Of a DNA stretch of 64,000 nucleotides, positions 54,579 through 64,000 are shown in pieces. Where the stretch lies: contig LR877170.1 of NCBI GenBank assembly GCA_903995115.1, forward strand, positions 186,001 through 250,000, in the 5' to 3' direction. This DNA comes from Angomonas deanei. Lineage: Eukaryota; Euglenozoa; Kinetoplastea; Trypanosomatida; Trypanosomatidae. The number at the start of each line of letters is the position of its first letter. Within the stretch, counting starts at the first letter, position 1. The notes under the pieces are model-generated. The model worked only from the letters and a program-made list of their open reading frames with translations, did not search any database and was not told the DNA's origin. The position numbers were made by a program, and so were the translations under genes.

Positions 54579-57500
54579 CGATTTCCTCTTTTTGAATTTC
54601 ATTTTCCTGTTTCTCTTCGTCCTTTATTTCCTCTTTTTCGATATTTCGTCATTATTATTAACGTTTTCGTTTTCAGTTTCGGGGATATCTTTCTTACCAT
54701 CATCCGACAACGCTTTATCGTCTTCCACATTATTTTCATTTTCGTTATTATTATTTTCAATATTTATCGATTCCTCCGGCACCGTTTCGTTTATTTCTTT
54801 CGGTGCTTCCTCTTCCTTACTTTCTAGCGGTGGACAACTCACTTCATTATTATCATTATTATTTATTTATAGTTTCTGTTTGTATTTCATTTTCCTTGTG
54901 GACTGCTGGCTCACTGACCTCCGCAGAAAGTATTTCGTTCATTATTATTATTATCGGTGACGACAACATTATCTTCATCAGGTAGTGTGGTCCGTGCTTC
55001 TTCTTTATTCTGCCGTTCCTCTTCCTTCTTTTCATCCTCATCATTATTATCATTTTCGTTATTGATGTCAGTTTTCTGTTTTTCAGTTTCGATGGATTCT
55101 TTCGGCATTTCCTCTTCTTTCTTTTCGGAAGCAGCAAGCGATACTTCTCGACTTGATTTATTATTATTAATATTATTATCGCCGTGATGGAATTCCTTTT
55201 CACTCATTTCATTTATGTTTTCATTATTTTCTTCTTTTTCCGGTTCCTCAATCATAAATGTAAGAGAACTACTGCTTTCATCGTCATCATTACTATTATT
55301 ATTATTTTTACTGTTGGAACTTTCATTCTCCTTTTCAATATTATTATTATTATTATTATTATTCACGTTTTCATTATTTTCATTTTCATTATTGTTATTA
55401 TTACTTTCCTCACTTTTCGTAGAGGTATCAATACTGTCGAACGTGGCGGAAGTGTTCTCCCCTATATTATTATTATTTTCATTATTTTCTATTTTTTGAG
55501 AAAATTCATTTTCCTTTTCACTATTTTCATGATTTTGACTGGTGGTGTCCTTCGTGGCGATAGATGCTTCTTTTTTATCTTCAATACTATTCTTTTCTTC
55601 ATCATCGTCACTATTATTATTATTTTCATTATTATTATCCGTATTTTTATTATCCTCACTGCTTGTCTTCACCATTTCACTTTCTGTACTAGTTGATGTA
55701 ATTATATTATGAGGTTCACTTTTTTGTTCCGACATAATTTTTTTCTCTTCTTTTTCCGTTCCCGTCGCCGCAAAAGAAACTTCCGCAGAAGACGATGTAT
55801 TATTATTATTATTATGAGAAGATGAGTCATACGTGCTAGAATCCTCTTCTACCATATTATTATTATTACTCATTATTTTCATTTTCATTATTGTGAAATA
55901 TCGTTTCAGACTTTTCTTCCGATGGAAAAACGTAATTTGAAATGGGCGTCCCAAAATGTTCATTTTTATTATTATTATTATTATTTTTATTATGATAAAT
56001 ATTATTTTCACTTTTATTATTATTGGTGTGAATGGAACTAATAGCATCGGAGGTTTCTACACTTTCATCATTATTATTACTATTATTTTCGATTTCGTTA
56101 TGTTTATTATTTTCTTGAAATAGAATTTCTTCTTTCTCCAAAATCGGCACAATTTCCTCGTTAAACGCACGTGTGATAAAAAATAAAAAGTGATTATTTT
56201 CATTTAATAATATTTGATATCGTTGTTTCATTTCCAAATGAAAAAAACGGGCAAAAATGGTTTGAAACACACTTTTCACTTCTTCTTTTTGTTTTTCCAT
56301 TTTTAGTTTTTCAAATTCCATTTCACTTTTGTTATCTTTTTGTATCTTTATTAATGCATAACTCGTTCGTTCGTATGCTTTCGGTTTTGCGTAATAACTC
56401 TTTCTTCTTCTTTTTTGGGGACTATTTTCATTTTTTAGTTCACTATTTTCCGTTTCACTTTCGTTATTCTTTTCGTATAATGTATTTATTTTATTGTATA
56501 CAAACGTATCAAAATCATCAAACATGTTTTCGTCATTATTATTTTCCGAATTTTGATGATGATTATTATTTTTAACTTCCTTTTTGGACCAATACAATTA
56601 ACTTATCGTAATATAATTTAATTTCCTTTTCCATTCGGGAATTATCATAAATAATACTTTTTCTATTTTTGATGGGTTCTGAAAACACAATTTTTTCACT
56701 TTTTTGATGATTATTCATATTATTGTTCGATAAATACGTAAAATAAGATTGCTGCAACGACGAATTCACATCGACTGAATTATTCTTATTATTATTTTGA
56801 AAAATATTATTATTATTATAAATTAAACTGTCTGCGGTTGGAAGATAATTGGTATAACAATAAGAGCTCATATGCAGTGGATCACGAGGCACAGGGGAAA
56901 CCCATAATTCATTATTATTATTATTATGACGAGCCGATAAAATTGTATTATTCATTTGCGAATCATAAAAGTAAACTTCATTCGTGAATAATAATTTTTG
57001 AAGGTGTTGATCGGCATAATTCACACTATTATTATTATTGGAATGAGAAGTATCTTTTTTTGTATTATTATTATTTTTATTTTTATTTTGTTTCTTTTTC
57101 GGTTTGGAAACGGAAATTAACGAATAATTTTGGGTTTCATCGACTCGTTTACTTTTTTCTCGTTTGTCCAATGTCTCATTTAATTTTTGTAATTCCGCTA
57201 ATAATATTTTTTCCTTTTTCAAAAATAATTTCAACTTTTTATTATTTTCTTCGTCCTTTTTATTTTGCGAAAAACGTCTGAAAAGTGTTTTCTTTTCATT
57301 TTTGTAATTTTTCATTGCGTTTTGGAACAATTCTTTTTCCGCACTATTATTATTGTTAGGAATGGTTTCTTGCGTTTCATTATTATTATTATCATTATGA
57401 TTTAATATAATTTCTTCCGGTAAAATCGGTTTCTTTTCTTTTTTCGGCGTATGTTTCTGTTTTAATTTTCGTTTTTCCGCCATTTGTTGACGACATAATC

Positions 57501-58120
57501 GATTTAATTCTTTCCGTCTTTCCCAATTTTCTTTTTTCTCCTTTTCGTTCAAAATGTAAATTTGTTGTGCCGGCGTTAAATATTTAAAATTAGAAGGTAA
57601 ATGATAATTATTATTATTATTTTCATCCTTATGATGTGGTGTGGTGAGACTTCTAAAGAATACAGCTTCTTCTTCTTCCTCACTGTAACGTTCATTATTA
57701 TTATTATTATTATTTTCATTATTATTATGATGTGGATGTAGAAAGGCTTGAAAAGTATTGGTATTACCACTGCGATCGGTGTCTTCTAGACTGACCCCGT
57801 CTTCATCACTTTTATTATTATTATATATATTATTATTTTGATAATGGTGATGATTAGAATTTAGAATAGGGGAAGGACTGCTGTCTCTTTCTTCTTGTTT
57901 CTTTTGTGGTTGTGTTTTTGTTAATTTTTCATTCTTGTTATTATTTTCAGACTCCAGTGAAGAAGAAGGCAACACAACGCTAGAAGAATAAGAGGATTCA
58001 CTTTCACTATTATTTTTGGTTTTACTGTTTTTATTTTCGTCCTTGTGCGTTCGTCTTTTGTGACGTCTTCTGTGTTTTCTTCGATGAGAACTCTTTTTCT
58101 CCTTTTCACTTTCTTCTTTT

Positions 58121-58152
<32 letters not shown>

Positions 58153-59485
58153 TTTATTTTCGATTTCATTGTCGGTTTCCCCCTCGTCACAGCCTCTATC
58201 ACTCTCATAATCAAACTGAACCGAGCTCGCTGGAAATGAATAATTATTCATCCCATTATTATTATTATTTTTATTTTGATTTTGATTATTTGTATTGACG
58301 ATTTTAGGAAGAGATGGTAAACTTTTTGCGCTGCTCGCACGACTCATATTTCCAGCCGAACTGTTATACCATTTTTTGCTATTATTATTATTATTATTAT
58401 TATTTTCGATTTCGTCATTTTCATGTTCGGTTTTGTTCACTCGTTTTAACAAGTCTTTGACCGGTAATAATACTTTCACGGTGGCGCCGGCTGGCGGTGG
58501 TCCTGACGCTTTATGTAAGACTGGATTAGTAGTATGATTTATATTATTATTATTATCATTTTCATGATGACTATTATCTTTTTCTTGAAACGATCTTGTG
58601 TTTTTATCGCTATTCTTGTTGGGGTCTTCCGTTTTTTTCGTTTCACGATGAGGCTGACCGGTGGTATCTCTTTTACTATTTTTCATTTTTTGTTTTCGGC
58701 GTTGTTCCCGTCTTTTTTTCTTTTTTCGGTCCTCGTTCATTTTTTTCAAATGACTGGGCGATATTTTTTTAAACGCGTTTAAAAAACTCGAATTTTTTCT
58801 TTTTTCAGACACAAAATTCGAAAATCGTCGAATCGGATTTGTACTTAATTTACGACTATTACTTTCATTCTCGTTATTCTTATTTTTACTTTCCGAATGG
58901 TTTTCATTTTCATTATTATTATTTTTATTCCCACCGAAAAAGTTCACAAATAATTCAACAAAAGAAGAATGTCTTCTTTCCGGGGGATTTTCATTTTCAT
59001 TTTCATTGTTCTGATGATGATTATTATTTTTATGACGATTATTATTTTTGGTCATATTAGTAGACGAAAACGCGGCCACGTTGCTCATGGCATCCAAGTC
59101 GTATTCACTTTCTGAATTATGATTTATTTTACTTTCCGATGGTTTATCATCTTTATTGTTTTTATTTTTATTTTTGTGATGTTCGTCTGGGTGATCTTTT
59201 CTAGAAAAGGAAAAGTTTTGAAATGCGGTTTTACGTATTTCATTTTCTTCTTCCTCCTCTTCTTTTGTTTTTGGTGGTTTATCCTTATTATTATTTTGAA
59301 AGTGATTATGAAGATGTTGTGCCGTCGGGATAGAAGGACGAAACGGACTTTTTTCATATTTACTACTATTTTCATTATTATTATTATTTTGATTATTATT
59401 TTATGATGTATCGAAGGCGATAACAGCGGTGAAAAGTATGGTAAAGGCATATTGGGACTGTCCATGAGAGAATTATTACTCATTG

Positions 59486-59516
<31 letters not shown>

Positions 59517-60374
59517 TTGGTGTGGGGAGAGGTCTCTCGTGTCGGACGGGTTAAAAGAAAACGATCCTTCATTATTATTATTTTATTTTTATTATTATTA
59601 TTATTTCGTTGTGACGGATAATTCGGATTCGAAAGTGAAAGTGAATTCGTTCTTTTATTATTATTATTATTGTTTCGATTGGTGTTGTGATGTAACGCCA
59701 TCGTCGGGGCCGTCGTCTCACTCACGGAAAACAAATTATCATCGTCATTATTATTTTTATTATTATGATTGTAATTATTATTATTATAAGGAACAAAAGG
59801 ATTTTCGTCGTGTTGCACACTAACGGAAAAAACGCGCCGGTGACCGTCTTCGGAAATATTGTTTAAATATTGTTCCATTTTTTTATTTATTATTATTATT
59901 ATTATTTGCGGGTAACTTTGGTGCCGGACTTTTATCATTTTCGGTTTCTGTTTCTTTTTCCGAAGTACGTTTAATAGGCGTGGACACATCATCATTATTA
60001 TTCTCGTTATTTTCATTTTCATTATTATTTTGATTCGTGGAGTTTTGTATTTCATCAAAATTTACACTAATACTTTCATCGACCGGCCGAGGCAGTGACG
60101 CCTCACTTTCTTCTTCCTCATCCCCACTGGCGACTAAACTGATCGCCCGTACAAACCGATTCGTTAAACTATTTCTATTATTATTATTTTGATGATTATT
60201 ATTATTTTCGGAATCGTCGGGGTGTACATTACTGAAAGAGGAGGAAACCCACCGACGAGAGGAGTCTTGTAATAAATTATTATTTGTATTATTATTATTA
60301 TTATTATTTGTATTATTATTATTATTACTGTCCGAGGAGCGTTGGGAAAACACAATCGTGGAAGGATTGGACAT
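53548..60374 (-). CDS. Giant Asn/Glu-rich protein, unrecognised, multiply frame-broken
   Basis: I treat 53548-60374 as one gene of about 2275 codons, because coding-like sequence continues across every frame change and no spacer-type homopolymer DNA or acceptor interrupts it. The ATG at 60372-60374 (MSNPSTIVFSQRSSD) follows a clear TTTTTAG. Most of the protein is low complexity: Asn runs, Glu/Ser-rich blocks near 55000-55800, and a basic patch (SHRRKHRRRHKRRTHK near 58070). Ordered islands include SFVELFVNFFGG near 58950, the acid-base helix EKEKKENWERRKELNRLCRQ near 57510, FQTIFARFFHLEMKQRY near 56230, and LQNLDALLLSRFPQYFDKQY near 54080. No domain is recognised. I count at least ten shifts, mostly at AAT tracts or A-runs. 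It could instead be two adjacent genes, for instance split near 59090, but I saw no boundary signal. Confidence 0.55.
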
Positions 60375-60680
60375 TTTTTTTATTTTTATTTTTTTGGAAA
60401 ATCTAAAAAGTGGAATGAATGTACAAAAAAAGCTGTTTTTTCTTCTTTTTTTTTTTTAAGGTTAACAAACCTTTTTTTTTTTTTCCTAAAAGTAAGAAAA
60501 TGGAGAGAGAAAAAAGATAATATCAACTGAAAATTTCATTCATTCTTTCGTTATTACACAAAAAAAAACAAATACTTATTTTCTAGAAAAATAATAAAAA
60601 AAGTGTATGTATATGTAACTATTATTATTATAATTTTGTATATAATTTTTTTTTTATCTTTTGATGGCATTTTCATTTTT
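60375..60680. other. Intergenic, no gene seen
   Basis: It contains the acceptor of the giant gene (sense CACTTTTTAG, ending at about 60402) and A/T runs; nothing else is recognisable. Confidence 0.55.
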
Positions 60681-61742
60681 TCAAAATGAATTCCAATGTA
60701 CAAAGTGCGACGAGGAAAATCGCGGCGATCGCACTAAACTATTATTATTATTATTATCATCGGCATACCCCACACTCACCACACACGGCACGGTATAACG
60801 GTCCATGTGAAAACTATTATTAGTTTCATTATTATTATTATTATTATTTTGATGTAGTCCAGCGACGATTTTCACGGCATGTTCATCGAAGCCTTCCATC
60901 ACACAGGTTTGCAGACCCGCGGCGGTGCATAAATATAAGAACGTACTGACGGCAAAAATCGTTTGTTTTTGCGCGTACGCCGTCGCGCTCGACGGAACCG
61001 TTAACAATGGTGTATAATGATTCGGTAATCGATGATGATTTTGATAAATAGAATTATTATTTTTAGAAATGGAAAAATTATAAAGATAGCTGGTTAAATT
61101 TTTAGCGCACTGCATGGTTTGAAAAGGGCCTTGATGTAAATAATAATATACCTGACGGAGGTACGACGGGCCGTATAAATCACCGTAATAGGAACCCAAG
61201 TTATGATTCTTATTTTTATTTTCATTTTTTTCATTATTTATTTTTACTTTTTTCAATCCCATTTCGAGGGCTGCCGGCGCATTCCGTTCACATTCTTTAT
61301 CGCCTAGAAAAATAAAACTATGCGAGGCATTTAATATTTGTCGTTGTCCCAGGCACGCACGACACAGTTGTTGCTTTAATGTTTCATTGTCAATCACGAC
61401 GACATGCCAACCTTGTAGATTAAAACCCGTCGGGGCGCGTCGCGTGTGATTTAATAATTTTGAAATGAGCTCGTTTTCAATTTTTTTTTCGGAGGAGAAT
61501 TGTTTACAGCTGTAGCGAGCATTCACAATATCGGTCATGACACTTAAATTATGATTTTGATTCTTATTATTGGATGCGAAAAAAGATTTTTGGATTTCCT
61601 TATTATTATTATTATTTTTTGTGTTATTATTTTTATTTTTGTACTTTTCGAGTTGGGCGGCGGCGTTTGTTTTATTCCATTGATAAAGATTGGAAATGAT
61701 TTTGAGGAAACTTTCTTTTTGAATTTTATTTTGTTTGAACAT
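60681..61742 (-). CDS. FMN-dependent nitroreductase, trypanosomatid NTR-like
   Basis: This is an unbroken 353-residue protein. After a 70-residue Asn/Lys-rich leader the nitroreductase fold begins (DIVNARYSCKQFSSE, the FMN-phosphate arginine site), then RRAPTGFNLQGWHVVVID, GQRQILNASHSFIFLGDKEC, the YGPSYLRQVYYYLHQGPFQ segment, AVSTFLYLCTAAGLQTCVME and the final VVSVGYADD with RSPRF. From memory this order and wording match the mitochondrial NADH-dependent type I nitroreductase of trypanosomatids, which reduces quinones and activates nitro-drugs. The N-terminus is basic but so Asn-rich that targeting is uncertain. Asn tracts occur only in surface loops. I chose the ATG at 61740-61742 because the longer frame upstream runs through homopolymer DNA, and an acceptor (TTTTTTAATTAG) lies between. 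Confidence 0.88.
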   Translation of the reverse strand: MFKQNKIQKESFLKIISNLYQWNKTNAAAQLEKYKNKNNNTKNNNNNKEIQKSFFASNNKNQNHNLSVMTDIVNARYSCKQFSSEKKIENELISKLLNHTRRAPTGFNLQGWHVVVIDNETLKQQLCRACLGQRQILNASHSFIFLGDKECERNAPAALEMGLKKVKINNEKNENKNKNHNLGSYYGDLYGPSYLRQVYYYLHQGPFQTMQCAKNLTSYLYNFSISKNNNSIYQNHHRLPNHYTPLLTVPSSATAYAQKQTIFAVSTFLYLCTAAGLQTCVMEGFDEHAVKIVAGLHQNNNNNNNETNNSFHMDRYTVPCVVSVGYADDNNNNNSLVRSPRFSSSHFVHWNSF

Positions 61743-62028
61743 TTTTTTTTTTTTTAATTGTTTTGACTTGAAAGATATTCTAATTAAAAAAGAGAAATAG
61801 AGAAATAATGGTTCATCGATAGTAAAAGTGTTTTCATAAACAATAAAAGAAAAAAAAAAGAAAAGAATTGTTTTACTATTTTTGTTTCTATACAATAACA
61901 GACAGTAGTTTTTCATATAAAATTCTCTATTTTTTTTTTTTTTTAAAAAAAAAAACAAGTAAATCTATAATTTTTTTTCTTTTTTTCAAAAAAAAAAAAG
62001 GTAAAACTTCTATATTACACATCACCCT
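61743..62028. other. Intergenic, homopolymers
   Basis: A/T runs with the nitroreductase acceptor near 61783; no gene is visible. Confidence 0.5.
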
Positions 62029-64000
62029 TCAACAATAAAATAATATTATCCACTCCTTTTTTAACGGATCTTCATTTTTATTTTTAATATTAATATTTTC
62101 ATTTTCATTATTTTCATCTTCATTTAATAATAATGCTTCATAAAACTCCGGAAACAGCTCGGATAATTTTATTTTTGGAAATTGAGATAAAAATAAATGT
62201 TTAATATAATATTTTCCTTTTTGGTGATTATACAGTAAAGACCACAAGGCGGTGATGGCTATTTCCTGTCGCTGTGCTAAATTATTATTATTATGAATTT
62301 CATTATTTTCATTTTCATTATTCATTATTATTTTCAGAACTATATTTTGCGATCCGTTTCGCCCAATCCATAAAATGAATATTATTATTATTTTCGTTGG
62401 TGAATAATTCAGGTCGAATAAAAATATGATTTTTCAAAGTTTTCTTTCCCTTTATTATTATTGTTGATTTGATTACTATCTAATACCTGTACCGCAACAG
62501 GATGATGATGATTATTATTATTAGTAAGAACGAGATCGTCCACTTTTTTTAATTTCATCACGGCCGATTTCAAAACAAATAATAATCGTAAATCTTGACA
62601 TAACATACTTTTCAACGACGGCACAAAACAAATATTACGCAGAGTCATTAATGCCAGTGTGCTACACTCCTTTATTATTATTATTATTATTATTTTGATG
62701 AGAAAATGAAAAAGTGCCGCCCGCTAATTCGATCAAAATCGTAAATAAATTATGATTTTTCATTATTCGAGTTTGAATGTCATGAAAGAACGACAAACCC
62801 GTCAGTAATCGCAACAAACCATGAAATACTAAAATATTATATTTTATGTTTTGCTGTTTATTGGGATAGAAATGATGGTGTTGGTTGTGATTCTCCATCT
62901 GCAACAGTCGCTCCTCCAAAACATGAAATGCTTTAAATTTTAAAAATAAAGAAACAAAATTATTTTGATTATTATTATTTTGAGTTCGACAGCAATTGAT
63001 AATGATGGCATAGCCTAACAATAATAATTCCTTATTTTGTAATTATTATTATTATTATAATTATTCATCGTGATGGACGGTAATTCAAATAAAATCGATA
63101 ATAATCGTCCAAACACCGTTTTCGCAATATTTTCCCCACTGACACTTATTTCTTGACAAAACAATAACTGCGCCGCACTTTCATTATTATTATTATTTTG
63201 AGAAGAATGATAATAATTAATATTATTGGAAATGCTATAAAGTGCTTGTAGCGCGGCAGAACGGGTTTGAGGATAGGAAAGTACTTCACAGAAACACGCG
63301 GCCGTTCGTTTGATAAAGTTCGAATAAAATTCATTATTATTATTATTATTATTTTCGATTAAAGTCGATAACGTCAAGTGAGGATTGCTGAAAAAACTCG
63401 TAAAAAAGGAAAGAACGACTAAAAACGCTTCGTAATCATTATTATTATTATTATTTTTATTTTGATGAAAAATATTTCCCTTTTGTTTGGTTAACAAAGC
63501 CACAAACGTTTCCAATTCAATTAATCGTTCTTCCATCCAGCAACTACTTGTTTTAATTTTATTATTATTATTTTGAAAATTATTATTATTATTTTTAGAG
63601 AAAGTTCGGAGCGGGGCCAAGGCGGCCTGCACGGCTGGCAAAAATAAAGAAAGTAGTCGACACTGTAATGCACTCACCGTCGTCAATCGTTTCAACGAAA
63701 GGGAGCATTGAAATAAAATAAAACTATGCGAAGATAAAATTTGAAAATTTTCGTTAGTTTCATTTTGATAGGAAATATGGGATAAAATAGAATTGAGTAG
63801 TACCGTTAAATGACAACGAACACGTTGCGCGATATTATTATTATTATTATTATTTTGAAGATTATTATTAGTTTCATTTTCATTATTATTTTGAATATTA
63901 TGATGATCCAACAGGTAGGCAATATTTTCTAATAAAGACGGCGGCAGTGGCGAAGGCATTTTATTATTATTATTATTATTTTTATGATATTGTTCAAAAA
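62029..64000 (-). CDS. C-terminal part of a large helical-repeat protein, 5' end outside the window
   Basis: Helical, Leu-rich sequence broken by Asn tracts runs from the right edge to a stop at 62029, through five or more frames. The ATG at 63957-63959 is probably internal: the same frame reads on upstream (EQYHK and five Asn) to the window end, without an acceptor. Pieces typical of ARM/HEAT repeats include LSLKRLTTVSALQCRLLSLF, RTAACFCEVLSYPQTRSAAL, VFHGLLRLLTGLSFFHDIQT and the last one, ALWSLLYNHQKGKYYIK. That final motif recalls the C-terminal repeats of rotatin/Ana3, a centriole and basal-body protein, but from memory only, so I give no name. Shifts lie near 63045, 62655, 62425 and 62335; each next frame continues helical sequence. 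Confidence 0.55.

Noticed and set aside
1-64000. Euplotes-type +1 frameshifting at AAA-TAA sites
   Set aside because: Most breaks here require a shift in the other direction, do not lie at stop codons, and the one-strand gene array does not fit ciliate nanochromosomes.
1-64000. Dictyostelium or Plasmodium origin, suggested by poly-Asn
   Set aside because: Single-strand gene order over 64 kb, absence of introns and the SL-type acceptor signals, together with NTR-like, FAZ1-like and Pho80-type genes, fit kinetoplastids better.
1-64000. Transposable elements, viral remnants, tRNA or rRNA genes
   Set aside because: I saw no reverse transcriptase, integrase, transposase or capsid motifs, no terminal repeats, and no cloverleaf or rRNA-like sequence in the spacers.

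Overview
The window looks like nuclear DNA of a flagellated kinetoplastid-type protist, probably a free-living or fish-associated lineage rather than a trypanosomatid (the lineage is an inference). The reasons are these. All 24 genes I can support lie on the minus strand, head to tail, over 64 kb. None shows a spliceosomal intron. Almost every start codon is preceded on the sense strand by a pyrimidine-rich tract ending in AG, as expected for spliced-leader trans-splicing acceptors. The gene content (trypanosomatid-like nitroreductase, Pho80-type cyclin, a domain resembling the FAZ1 conserved domain, SHIPPO/STPGR flagellar repeats, p22/MAM33-like protein, Vta1, TYW1, MTAP) fits that group. The DNA is AT-rich: intergenic stretches are mostly A or T homopolymers, while genes are riddled with AAT repeats that encode asparagine.

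Layout, from left to right (the direction of transcription is right to left): an unrecognised gene cut by the left edge (1-2115); a small mitochondrial-like protein (2316-2831); a C2HC zinc-finger protein (3099-4718); an Asn-rich protein with a myristoylation-type N-terminus (5347-7027); MTAP (7539-8582); a helical ARM/HEAT-like protein (8831-11795); a MYND-finger protein (12022-13230); a MAM33/p32-like mitochondrial protein (13418-14596); a compact single-membrane-span protein (14939-15361); an Asn-rich protein (15623-17755); a kinesin (18136-22338); TYW1 (22576-24964); a 54-residue stand-alone Vta1 C-terminal domain (25213-25377) beside full Vta1 (25807-26856); a repeat protein with a FAZ1-like domain (27253-30419); a dual-specificity phosphatase (31048-33433); a Pho80-type cyclin (33989-35866); a giant protein with Met-Met-Met-Lys-Gly-Pro-Pro repeats (36525-41686); a giant SHIPPO-repeat protein (41990-48902); a dually acylated MGC protein (49194-49945); an arrestin-like protein (50446-53268); a giant Asn-rich protein (53548-60374); a nitroreductase (60681-61742); and the 3' part of a helical-repeat protein cut by the right edge (62029-64000).

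Many genes are interrupted by shifts of one reading frame. In nearly all that I traced by hand, the coding sense continues in the next frame and the break can be explained by one base too few or too many, usually in an A-run next to an Asn tract. When these are counted, the gene length becomes a multiple of three in each case I checked. I therefore annotate each such chain as one gene and consider sequencing or assembly length errors the likeliest cause; natural variation or programmed frameshifting are alternatives. The genes share no operon-like pathway, as is usual for kinetoplastid arrays, but flagellum and cytoskeleton themes recur (kinesin, SHIPPO, FAZ-like, helical-repeat proteins), with membrane trafficking (Vta1, arrestin), signalling (phosphatase, cyclin) and metabolism (MTAP, nitroreductase, TYW1). 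I saw no tRNA, rRNA, CRISPR array, transposon or viral remnant.
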